Origin: Taudactylus pleione
Taxonomy: Eukaryota > Chordata > Amphibia > Anura > Myobatrachidae
Assembly: GCA_031769625.1 (NCBI GenBank)
Contig: JAUIMM010000015.1
Coordinates: forward strand, 26,938,501-27,002,500
Direction: 5' to 3'
Length of the DNA stretch: 64,000 nucleotides
A program made the position numbers and the translations under genes. The notes beneath the pieces are model-generated. The model did not search any database and had not been told where the DNA came from. It saw only the letters and a list, made by a program, of their open reading frames with translations. Below are positions 9,101-15,802 of the stretch, piece after piece (the first letter of the stretch is position 1; each line of letters begins with the position of its first letter).

Positions 9101-10723
9101 AAGCGGATTTCCTAATTGAGTAGCAAAAAGTTGCATTTGTGGGTGTTTGACCCTGGGTTTCAGAGCTAACTTTGCATGCAGCTACAATGTGACTAAAGCA
9201 AAACTCAGAAAGAAGTACGACTGCCCAGGACTTGCTACTCATAGTGGAGCGGTTAAATCGTGCCGCGCAATATAGCGCAAAAAGGATAGGTGTATGAGGA
9301 CACACCTGTGAGACTACATAATACTGTAACCCTCACAGTAATTGGAACCAAAGTTTTCATTTACATATTTGTGAATTGATAAATATTTTACATTTATTGA
9401 CGTCCGTTATAGAGTCTCAGCCTGTGTTGACTAAGGAAAGCATGTGAACATGTCGGCATTCCGCAGGGAGCGGATGGTTAAGGTTATACTGCGGGACCGG
9501 ACGTTTAGCTGTGTGACGTCATGCTGCATATCAACATAAATAAATGTCGACATGACGAATGAGGATATACCCAACCCGCTGAGCACTGATGTTAGAGGTC
9601 ACATGTAAACAATCACAAGTAGTAACTATACATGCTTACAACTCATTAATTGATTAAAGCGAGATCCATATTTATAGAAATATGGCAGCGATCACTGAGC
9701 AATTTTAGAATTCATTTTGAGTACACAGAGCTGTACTTATTTTAAAAGGGCAAAATAGATAATCCCTGTTTAATAACATATGTACTTTGTTAGATATATC
9801 ATGTAAGTGACGTAATTTAAACAAAATCTAAAGTTTCCCTTCAGTGACAGACACTTCGCTCAGCTAAGCGATCGTTGTTGTGCAGCTCCCTAGAAAATGT
9901 TCTAGTTTTATCCATCGTGATCAAATACCTGTATTGCTATCAAGTTGCTGAAGCCCCAGAAATGTTTCATGCTCTGCATCTTGAATAACGCTGCTGAAGG
10001 AATTGTGCACTGCACACTCATCATAAGGGCTACAGGGATCAGAGGAGACAAGAGGTGACTGCACAAGAAGCACTTTCCATAGATAACTCACACTCATCAT
10101 AAGGGCTACAGGGATCAGAGGAGACAAGAGGTGACTGCACAAGAAGCACTTTCCATAGATAACTCACACTCATCATAAGGGCTACAGAGGATCAGAGGAG
10201 ACAAGAGGTGACTTTACAAGTAGCACTTTCCATAGATAACTCACACTCATCATAAGGGCTACAGAGGATCAGAGGAGACAAGAAGTGACTTTACAAGAAG
10301 CACTTTCCATAGATAACTCACACTCATCATAAGGGCTACAGAGGATCAGAGGAGACAAGAGGTGACTTTACAAGTAGCACTTTCCATAGATAACTCACAC
10401 TCATCATAAGGGCTACAGAGGATCAGAGGAGACAAGAAGTGACTTTACAAGAAGCACTTTCCATAGATAACTCACACTCATCATAAGGGCTACAGAGGAT
10501 CAGAGGAGACAAGAGTTGACTTTACAAGAAGCACTTTCCATAGATAACTCACACTCATCATAAGGTCTACAGGGGATCAGAGGAGACAAGAGTTGACTTT
10601 ACAAGAAGCACTTTCCATAGAATAACTCACACTCAGGGCTGTGCTGGCATACAGGGGACAGGATGTCACTTACCTCTGCTCCTCCTGCACCTCTGGAATG
10701 TCCACAAGGAAAGTGAAGGACAT
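1..10723 (-). CDS. tmc6: tmc6 (EVER1), N-terminal part, 8 coding exons, runs off left edge
   Basis: Transmembrane channel-like 6. Family knowledge: an ER multipass protein that forms a complex with TMC8 and CIB1, linked to zinc handling and, in humans, to resistance to beta-papillomaviruses (epidermodysplasia verruciformis). Coding segments on the minus strand: 10723-10674, 10029-9929, 5537-5460, 4423-4277, 2840-2735, 1266-1182, 1078-824 and 186-1. They sum to 1008 nt (336 codons); every junction is AG/GT and in phase. Recognised signatures in order are MSFTFLVDIPEV at the start, SPYDECAVHNSF, RILANMPSRTIG, GAMLSEYYNRTV, LLVSELQ...FPLSLRVKRELR, IGGRFGSSVLSYFLFLKTLL (first membrane segment), DTVMYYGYYSN and YHMPLAYLFTVGVGF. 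Each matches human TMC6 as I remember it, in order. The C-terminal half, including most of the TMC domain, is outside the window. tmc8 lies divergently to the right. Confidence 0.95.
187..823. other. tmc6 intron 7, no recognised feature
   Basis: AT-rich intronic sequence. I see no coding signal or clear transposon termini here. Confidence 0.6.
824..1078 (-). CDS. tmc6: tmc6 coding exon 7 (first membrane segment)
   Basis: 255 nt = 85 codons, phase 0/0; acceptor TCCTTTCCGCAG, donor GTAAGT. Contains LYALQPWQVALKQIGG, then RFGSSVLSYFLFLKTLLEFN and a hydrophobic segment (MSLLWLLFIVTPQ), i.e. the pre-membrane helix and first transmembrane helix typical of TMC proteins. It ends SLELLTGA, as in TMC6. 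This is the most diagnostic exon of the gene in the window. Confidence 0.96.
1182..1266 (-). CDS. tmc6: tmc6 coding exon 6
   Basis: 85 nt, phase 2 in and phase 0 out; acceptor TTGTTTCAG, donor GTAAGA. Encodes YLTLDAGGSWKRRNENSCCS plus SIRDNISM. It aligns with the region of human TMC6 that has a GKWRG...CSCCG pattern. Similarity is weaker than in the flanking exons, but the reading frame joins both neighbours exactly. Confidence 0.85.
1524..2061. mobile_element. hairpin-mosaic element, copy 1 (divergent subfamily)
   Basis: Termini read GGACCTTATTCAGAG and CTCTGAATGAGGGCC. A TTT target duplication is present at 1521-1523 and 2062-2064. Consecutive inverted repeats include CAGAGCGACAGAG/CTCTGTCGCTCTG (about 1624-1654), GGGGCTTACGA/TCGTAAGCCCC (1843-1891), the self-complementary ATGGTCGCGATGGTGATC...GATCACCATCGCGAC (about 1892-1920), and CGTTAAGCTGTGGGT/ACCCACAGCTTAACG (about 1937-1972). 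No coding capacity. Confidence 0.82.
2065..2556. mobile_element. hairpin-mosaic element, copy 2
   Basis: Termini GGGGGTCATTCAG and CTGAATCAGGCCC, flanked by TTT at 2062-2064 and 2557-2559; it landed in the target duplication of copy 1. Inverted repeats include the TGCATGCGCACGACGGAG/CTCCGTCGTGCGCATGCA pair (around 2129-2168), a GTGCTGTCAAT/ATTGACAGCAC pair, GGCGTTCCCATGGGAACGCC, GGGCTTGCG/CGCAAGCCC (2347-2393), GATGGTCGCGATGGTC/GACCATCGCGACCATC and an H3-type CTGTGGGT/ACCCACAG stem. Confidence 0.85.
2735..2840 (-). CDS. tmc6: tmc6 coding exon 5
   Basis: 106 nt, phase 1 in and phase 2 out, acceptor CTCTCCCACCAG, donor GTAAAG. Encodes HQRLLVSELQ ... LLKSFPLSLRVKREL, the conserved cytosolic block before the first membrane segment (human: LLVKELQ ... 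MPLSLAEKRSLR). A 560-bp hairpin-rich mobile element begins only 60 bp upstream of the acceptor, in intron 4. Confidence 0.93.
2901..3460. mobile_element. hairpin-rich MITE with GGGGCCCATTT ends, tmc6 intron 4
   Basis: Terminal inverted repeats GGGGCCCATTTAG and AAATGGGCCCC; flanks TAG (2898-2900) and TAA (3461-3463) suit a Harbinger-like 3-bp target duplication. Internally it is a run of hairpins: CCCCGAAAACACC/TGTTTTCGGGG, GCCGGCGGAGGGATCT/AGATCCCTCCGCCGGC, a CGCATG(T/C)GCAGTCC/GGACTGCGCATGCG pair, GGGACGGGCTC/GAGCCCGTCTCCC and two TGATCGCATT pairs. It starts 60 bp from the exon 5 acceptor. Confidence 0.8.
3758..4240. mobile_element. palindromic GGGATGCCGGC element with telomere-like core, containing a small hAT insertion
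   Basis: The outer arms (GGGATGCCGGCAGTCGGGAT... and ...ATTCCGGCGCCGGCATTCTG...) are imperfect inverted repeats. Between them lie CCTAACCCT-type repeats (about 3833-3940) and a nested hAT-like piece at 3948-4126 with ends CAGGGGCGTAACTAGG and GTAGTTATTCCCATG. The nested piece is flanked by similar octamers (CCTGGTAC and CTTGATAC). Confidence 0.6.
4277..4423 (-). CDS. tmc6: tmc6 coding exon 4
   Basis: 147 nt, phase 1/1. Encodes RCKGAMLSEYYNRTVRKRQS followed by a basic, arginine/lysine-rich cytosolic stretch ending in EESIEAEK. It matches the GAIISQYYNRTV block of TMC6. The acceptor is preceded by a CT-rich tract (the GAGAGA run at about 4441-4455 on the plus strand); the donor is GTAAGG. Confidence 0.92.
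4424..5459. other. tmc6 intron 3
   Basis: AT-rich intron. The only recognisable repeat is the truncated right end of a hAT-like family at about 5379-5441, ending GGTAGTTATGCCCCTG beside the exon 3 donor. The rest shows nothing I can name. Confidence 0.5.
5460..5537 (-). CDS. tmc6: tmc6 coding exon 3
   Basis: 78 nt, phase 1/1, with acceptor TTCTGCCAG and donor GTAAGT. Encodes a short acidic/histidine stretch (DDHHTAT) followed by MRILANMPSRTI, which matches the RILASMPSRTIG block of human TMC6. The terminus of a truncated hAT-like repeat (about 5379-5441) lies only about a dozen bases past the donor, inside intron 3. Confidence 0.92.
5735..6345. mobile_element. long GTCGAC-word palindrome with telomere-like core (tmc6 intron 2)
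   Basis: Two arms of about 200 bp are inverted relative to each other: short words GTTAGACA, GTCGACA and TTCGACAT are spaced by A-rich runs on the left, and their complements occur in reverse order on the right. The centre (about 5960-6130) is a degenerate array of GTGCCTAACCCTAAC-like repeats. Similar structures occur at 30040-30500 and 62003-62365. Confidence 0.75.
6752..7245. mobile_element. hAT-type MITE (CAGTGGTTC ends) with a second hAT element nested inside
   Basis: The outer element has ends CAGTGGTTC and TTTGGGAACCACT and is related to the one at 18703-19020 (shared AGGTTGGTGCTCCAGCACCA-like and GTGGACAAACAGAAGC words). Nested at 6941-7203 is a 263-bp hAT element with ends CAGAGCCGTAACTAG and CGTAGTTACGGCCCTG and a perfect 8-bp target duplication ACTTTAGG (6933-6940 and 7204-7211). 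Confidence 0.85.
7246..8028. other. tmc6 intron 2, unassigned stretch with a (TTTG)n microsatellite
   Basis: A short TTTG run lies at about 7325-7350. Nothing else recognised. Confidence 0.5.
8029..9097. mobile_element. GATTCAG-ended element with a nested relative at 8149-8749
   Basis: The outer element runs from about 8029 (CTGATTCAGATG) to about 9097 (CCTGAATTCGGCCC). Inside it, 8149-8749 has perfect termini GGGCCTGATTCAGAGCCG and CGGCTCTGAATCAGGCCC with a 3-bp target duplication ACA (8146-8148 and 8750-8752). The inner copy carries the conserved internal words ACCACCCACAAACGCCT and CCCCGTTTTCAAGCACC, shared in inverse orientation with 46792-47310. No protein is encoded. Confidence 0.8.
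9098..9928. other. tmc6 intron 2, proximal part, nothing recognised
   Basis: Unassigned intronic sequence upstream of exon 2 (in plus coordinates), without clear transposon ends or coding signal. Confidence 0.5.
9929..10029 (-). CDS. tmc6: tmc6 coding exon 2
   Basis: 101 nt, phase 2 in and phase 1 out. Encodes SPYDECAVHNSF...LQQLDSNT, matching the SPYDE-E-V-DSF block of human TMC6. The acceptor is TCCCTGTAG followed by CCCTTATG. This acceptor and the first bases of the exon are copied several times just upstream (see the array at 10013-10635), so which copy is used is not certain. Only this copy continues into the full coding exon. Confidence 0.9.
10013..10635. repeat. tandem array of the tmc6 intron 1/exon 2 splice acceptor (8 units of 76-78 bp, plus a partial unit)
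   Basis: Units start at 10013, 10089, 10165, 10242, 10319, 10396, 10473, 10550 and (partial) 10628; spacing is 76, 76, 77, 77, 77, 77, 77 and 78 bp. On the minus strand each full unit contains a pyrimidine-rich tract (CTCTTGTCTCCTCTGATCC), an AG acceptor and the first bases of exon 2 (CCCTTATGATGAGTGTG). Units 10089-10550 then run into GAGTTATC, creating a GTGAGT donor-like site 14 nt after the acceptor. Only the 10013 unit continues into the coding exon. The array fills nearly all of intron 1. Confidence 0.93.
10674..10723 (-). CDS. tmc6: tmc6 coding exon 1 (start codon)
   Basis: Encodes 16 residues beginning MSFTFLVDIPEV, plus two bases of the next codon; the donor GTAAGT is at 10673-10668. 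The ATG (complement of 10721-10723) has A at -3, a good initiation context. The residues resemble the FILDVPE motif near the human TMC6 start. The exon probably extends upstream to 10747, where a pyrimidine tract and TTAG form an acceptor, so 10724-10747 would be 5' UTR. Confidence 0.88.
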
Positions 10724-10867
10724 CCTGGATTACAGACCCTGATGCTCCTAAGGGAAGACAAGCAGACCCCATGCTTAGGAGGAGTGACAGGAAAAGTGAG
10801 GACAAATGATAGACACACATCCCGTAGTATTAATAACGACATAAAGCTGCCTGTCCCATCCACTTAC

Positions 10868-11310
10868 ATTGATTACGAGCTACAAAAACATCCTCTACAG
10901 CCGGACACAGCAGCAGCCACATTTCTCCCAGCGTCACTGCTTCACACCCAGCCCCTCCGGGCAATAATTCCTAGCCCTACCGACAAAACTCCGATGGGGG
11001 GTGGAGAGAGAGAACCCTGGGGCTTTGTGTGCATGTGGAAGATCCGCCCCCTGAACCTGTCTGAGCAAAGTCGCAGAGAGCTGGGTGTGTTCTGCAGGTA
11101 GAATCTGACTCAGGTCACACACACACTCCCAGCTGAACGTGGAAGTAGTGCGATAGTTGTGACCGGTGTGTGCACAGTTGCTGCTACTGCAACCTGTCGT
11201 GCTGGCTGAGGACTCACTGCAGGCGGCTGGTGGGTGATATTCATATTGTACCAGCTGCAGAAACAGATGCACAGGAAGGGGGATCTGCACCACGTGACTT
11301 TGCATGCTAT
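10868..11310 (-). promoter_or_regulatory. candidate tmc6 5' noncoding exon and promoter region
   Basis: A minus-strand donor (CAAT then GTAAGT, at 10867-10862) lies 114 bp upstream of the coding-exon acceptor at 10748-10752, so 10868 and above may be a 5' UTR exon. The segment is richer in G+C than the surrounding sequence and free of recognisable repeats, unlike most of the window. No TATA box was found. The transcription start is not determined; the call rests on position and one splice signal. Confidence 0.4.
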
Positions 11311-11833
11311 ATTAACAAGTGTGTTGTATGACAGGACTGGAATGTTGTTTCAAAATCCATAATATACAATAGAGACAGCTGACAAATTGTCAATTATGTA
11401 AGCTGGTGCATTCTGATCATGCAACAATAGCACAACAATGTTACAATCTGTGATGGGCTTGTTCCTTTTCTGATTTCTAATAATAAATAAAATGTGATCA
11501 CAGCGTCGGGGAGGTGTATCAAACTTTATAAAGAGTGGACACGTGGAAATGTTGCCCATAGCAACCAAACAGCCCCCATACACTCTCCATCAGGCAGTTG
11601 ATGGTTGATAGCCGCCCCTACTTCCTATCCACCAGCTACTCCTATGTAGCTGGTGGATAGGAAGATAGAATTGGTCCAAGACTAGATGGATTTGATCACT
11701 GGGTGGGTTTTTAAGAGGTGTTTAAAATATTGTAGGTGGGTACATGTGTGGGAAGTGTATTCAATAGGTGGAAAGCAGCATCGGAGAGAGGGCATCTCCC
11801 CATTCTGATAAGCAATGTAATGTTTCCCACCAA
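11311..11833. other. intergenic stretch with a decayed Harbinger-like MITE arm
   Basis: About 11507-11580 carries GGTGTATCAAACTTTATAAA and TTGCCCATAGCAACCAAACAG, typical of one arm of short frog Harbinger-like MITEs. A short hairpin (AGCTGGTGGATAGGAAG and its complement) lies near 11615-11665. Otherwise unassigned. Confidence 0.5.
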
Positions 11834-12462
11834 GGGCATGATTCTGAGTAGGACGCAGCTGCATCCATGTCTGCGTGTATTGACTGTCGCCCGTCTGCAA
11901 CTTTATGCAAATGCTGCTACAAAGCCCTTCCCTTTATGCAAATGCTGCTACAAAGCCCTTCCCTTTATGCAAATGCTGCTACAAAGCCCTTCCCTTTATG
12001 CAAATGCTGCTACAAAGCCCTACTCCTTGTGCAATTGCTGCTACAATGCCCTTCCCTGGTGAAGATCCGTATGTCCGACTGTGCAAGGACTGAGTCGCCC
12101 ACTGTCAGCGTCCGTAGGCACTGAAATACCGATTGGTGAGTCTTTAGACAATCAAAACTTGTACCAGCCCCATGGCAGGTGCAGTTTTTGCCATCTGTGT
12201 ATGGACTCCTATGTGAGTGGTCTATAAGATGGACCATTTCCATGCATGTGCTAAGCCACCTCCCAGTAACTGCCCCGGAACGCCATCACATTTCCAAGAC
12301 ATCTCTGATACTGTGCGCCTCGATCACAACAGCGCCTTTGTACGTACACTTTGTGTAAGGCATGCATTACATGCATTTTTAGGGATTCTCACGCATTCAC
12401 ATTAGCAAAAAATCACTCAACTACGTGAACATTGGCATTACGTGCAGGTCTGAATCAGGCCC
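11834..12462. mobile_element. GATTCAG-family element carrying a 31-bp tandem repeat
   Basis: Ends GGGCATGATTCTGAGTAGGAC and GTCTGAATCAGGCCC resemble the family at 8149-8749; flanks are CAA and CAT. The interior contains four copies of a 31-bp unit with TTTATGCAAATGCTGCTAC; the ATGCAAAT word is at 11905, 11936, 11967 and 11998, and a decayed fifth copy is near 12029. Confidence 0.65.
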
Positions 12463-12764
12463 CATTTGTAGAGATCATAGTACAACTTGGGAGGCAGTCA
12501 GAGGCCAGGCAGAAGGTAACCAGCTCACCTCATCCAGAAAGATTGCTAGGAATGTATTCCATAGGACAGGTAGCATGGATGTGATAAATGGCAGAAATGC
12601 TCACAGGATCACTCATATAAGTTTAGCTCAGAGTTTGTATAAAAGAAAATAGTGTAAGGACTGTGGCACAAAGCATGATGCTCCTGGAGTGCTTGATGGA
12701 GGTTGCTGGTCATACAAGATCTCATGTACTATTATTTTTAAGCAGCACTTCTGATATGGGGTAG

Positions 12765-13780
12765 CAGAGCCGCCCAAAGTAATATGATGCAATAGGCAAG
12801 ATTTCTGTTGGTGCCCCCTAGTAGATAATCCCACCACCAAGCTTAGTGTTTATTTATACACGGACACCAAAAATAACACATTGGTTTATGGCTTATTTTT
12901 CATTGTTAAACAAACACGTGCTAAATGCACAAAATATACAAATATCCAGGCATCCTGCTTTGTCTTTGATACGGTCCACGGTGCAGAGGTAAATGGCATA
13001 AAATAAGTCAGTCAGACTCATTATACTACTTCCTGCCGCTGGCCCTTCATTGCGGCGGGCCCAGGTCTGTGCAATGTACTGACTGCACCGCCGCTAGTTC
13101 CGCCTCTGACCCAGCACCCCTCTCCCCAGTGGCGTTTCTAGAGAGGAGGTAGCCCGTGTGCAGTCTCCAAAACAGGCCCCTCCTCTTTGGCCGGCTGCGC
13201 AATGAGTGGTGCGTGGCCAGCACCGCACTAATAGACTTTGGACACTAGAGTGTGCCCAGAGTCTATAGCGCATGCACAGGTCACCGGGAAAATGGCCGCG
13301 GTGGGCATTTTCCCTGTACTGCACATGCGCAAATGATGGGAAAATGGCCGCGGTGGCCATTTTCCAGCCATTTTTTACAGGCGCAGACACCGGAGCCAAC
13401 ATGGGACTCTGGAGAGGTAAGTTTTATGGGTGCAGGGTGTGCAGTGCGGGCCCCCCTGGACCCAGGGGCCCGTGTTCCTAGCACACCCTGCACCCATTAT
13501 AAATACGCCCCTGCTTCTCCCTGTCTCACAACACAGCACCCATCACTCAGCAGCACAGATCACAGAGGCAGCCAACACCACCCATCACCCCTATCCCACA
13601 CAACAATCCTCATCCAGCACAGACTGCTGTCTTGCAGCTCCTTTTGAATCCTACTCACTGTGCTTTGTGGCTGCCTGAAGCAGGTGCCTTAGTGCCTGCC
13701 CCAAACCTCCACCAACTACCAGGCGGGTTTGGATGCCCCCAGGCATTTGCTTAGTTTGTCTATGCCTAGGGCCAGCTCTG
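12765..13780. mobile_element. hAT-type element, 1.0 kb, with a nested hAT element
   Basis: Outer ends CAGAGCCGCCC and GGGCCAGCTCTG, with near-perfect 8-bp target duplications TGGGGTAG (12757-12764) and TGGGGCAG (13781-13788). Nested at 13127-13513 is a 387-bp element with ends CAGTGGCGTTTCTAGA and TTATAAATACGCCCCTG and octamers CCTCTCCC and CTTCTCCC. The nested copy contains tandem AAAATGGCCGCGGTGG(G/C)CATTTT palindromes. Confidence 0.85.
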
Positions 13781-14173
13781 TGGGGCAGGAATGAAGGCAG
13801 CTGCACATAAGGCATTCTGGGATTGAGACAAAAGTATGGCGTTTCATCTCAGTGCTTGTTCTTAGAGAAGATACAGTGGGGCTAATAGATAATAAAATGG
13901 GCATAAATTATAAAAAAATAAAGTGCACACAAAAATAGAGTATTTCCAGACATATGCGAGTCGTACAAATATCTGCAGCATACGCGCATTTGCACCTGAG
14001 CTGTAGCTGATGCAAAATGTTCTCCTCCTAACAGACATATATGTACATAATTACTATCTCTTTAAAGCAGCATTTGCAGGAACATGCCCTTGCTTAACTT
14101 GGCCTGTTAGAACACACCTTCCCTTCCTCCGTTTCTCTCTAGTCAGGAGTGATAAGTGCCAGGTGCGTACAAT

Positions 14174-14951
14174 CAGGGCCGGATTATAGGTGGGGCGGTC
14201 GCCCAGGGGCCCCCACACATTGGCGGCCCCCACACTGCCACAAACATTCTGGGCCACTCTGGACCCTCTCTGGCCAGTTCCCGGCAGCAGACAGCAGTGA
14301 CACCACACTCCGTCACTGATGGACCGTGGCTGACGAAAGAATCACCGCCCACTCGCTAACAATGCAGCAATTTGTTAGTGTATGGGTAGGAGGCGGGGCC
14401 TAATACTGTGAAGTGACTGCCCCCATTAGAAACATGCTGCCTGGGTCCTGATGCTGCACATAGTAGTAGGGTGCGTACTCTCTGTCCCTTCCTCCCTCTC
14501 CTTTTCCTCCCTCTCTCGTTCCCTTCCCCCTCCCTTTCTGTCAACCCTTCCTCTCTCTCCCTCCCCCCTCCATCTCTTTCCCCTCTCCTTCTCTCTCTCT
14601 CTCTAACTCCCTCATGACTTATTTTTCTGTCCCTCCCTCTCTATCTCTCTCTTTGTCATTCTATCAATCTTTCTCCCCCTCCCTCCCTTTCTCTCCACCT
14701 CCATCCATTTCTCTATCCCCTCGTCCCTCTCTCTCTCCCTCTATCTCCTCCTCCCACTCTCTTCCCCTCTCTGTCTCCCTCCTTCTCTTTCCTCTCCTTC
14801 TCTCTCTCCTTTTCTTCCTCTATCTCGCTCTCTCTCCCCCTCCCTCTCTGTGACTCCCTCCATTTCTCTCTCTCCCTTTTCTCCCCCCTCTCTCTGTCTC
14901 CCTCCCTGTCCCTCCCTTTCACTCCCCCTTTCTTTCTCCCTCTCTGTCCTT

Positions 14952-14996
<45 letters not shown>

Positions 14997-15676
14997 ATTC
15001 CCTCCACTCAAAATCCTGTATTTGCTCCTGATAGTGTACTAGATCATGGCTCTGATTCAGAGCCGGACGCTCTGACCAGAGCGCTTGCTCTGAATCAGGG
15101 CTCACCTCCATAACTATGGAGCGTCCTCCTGGACTCTCGTATAGCTGTGGGTCACCACCCACAGCCTATACGAGCGTGCAGGATGATGGTCGCGATGGTC
15201 TTGACCATCGCGACCATCGCCAGTGCGAGCAGAAGCCTGCGGTTGAGTTTCTCAACCGCAAGGCCAGGAGTGATTTTGGCTCTATCAGAGCCAAAATCAC
15301 TTCCACTGACATCACTAGTGATGTCAGTGGGGCCGGCTTCTGATGGTAGGCGTTCCCTTGGGAACGCCTCCGTCTGGCAGGCACGCCCACCAAAGGGGGC
15401 ATGCTGTCAATCAACATCGACAGCACGCCCCCTTTGATCAGACACAACGAGCGAAGGAAAGTCCTTCGCTCGTCACGTCTCGTGCATGCGCACAACGGAG
15501 CTCCCTCCGTCGTGCGCATGCACAGTGCACACCATCGACCCACTTGCGAGCGGACAGCCGCTCGCGAGTGGGTCTGAATCAGGCCCCATGTCCGCTAGGC
15601 TGCCAGCATAGTAGTCACTGCGTGGGGCTGTAGCAATTTTATTGATGGGGCCCCCACAAGCCTTAATCCGTCCATT
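14174..15676. mobile_element. hAT-type element with a long polypyrimidine core and a nested hairpin-mosaic element
   Basis: Left end CAGGGCCGGATTATAGG; right end CCTTAATCCGTCCATT is a decayed inverted copy. The 8-bp target duplication is CGTACAAT (14166-14173) versus TGTACAAT (15677-15684). It contains about 530 nt of almost pure C/T on the plus strand (about 14475-15003) and the hairpin-mosaic element at 15048-15586. Confidence 0.8.
15048..15586. mobile_element. hairpin-mosaic element, copy 3 (best type copy)
   Basis: Flanked by CAT at 15045-15047 and 15587-15589. About twelve hairpins follow each other with little spacer, e.g. 15135-15174 (CTCGTATAG/CTATACGAG with CTGTGGGT/ACCCACAG above), 15185-15218 (16-bp arms around TT), 15269-15301 (15-bp arms), 15303-15330 (a 28-bp perfect palindrome), 15349-15368 (GGCGTTCCC/GGGAACGCC) and 15447-15473 (ACGAGCGAAGGA/TCCTTCGCTCGT), followed by a GCATGCGCAC pair and an ACCCACT(T/C)GCGAGCGG pair. 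No protein is encoded. Confidence 0.88.
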
Positions 15677-15802
15677 TGTACAATTGTGCTCATGTGTGTG
15701 TTTGATTTTTGAGGATTTGCAGAGCAAAATCACACAATATACGCTACCAAACTGCTGTGACCATTGCAGATTTTTATTGTGACAATGTGCATGTACACAC
15801 AC

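Noticed and set aside
10934..11305. 123-codon minus-strand open frame upstream of tmc6
   Set aside because: No homology recognised; it lies where a 5' noncoding exon and promoter are expected, and the higher G+C content favours chance open frames.
14713..15113. Open frames encoding Ser/Leu/Pro or Arg/Glu runs
   Set aside because: Direct translations of the polypyrimidine tract, not genes.
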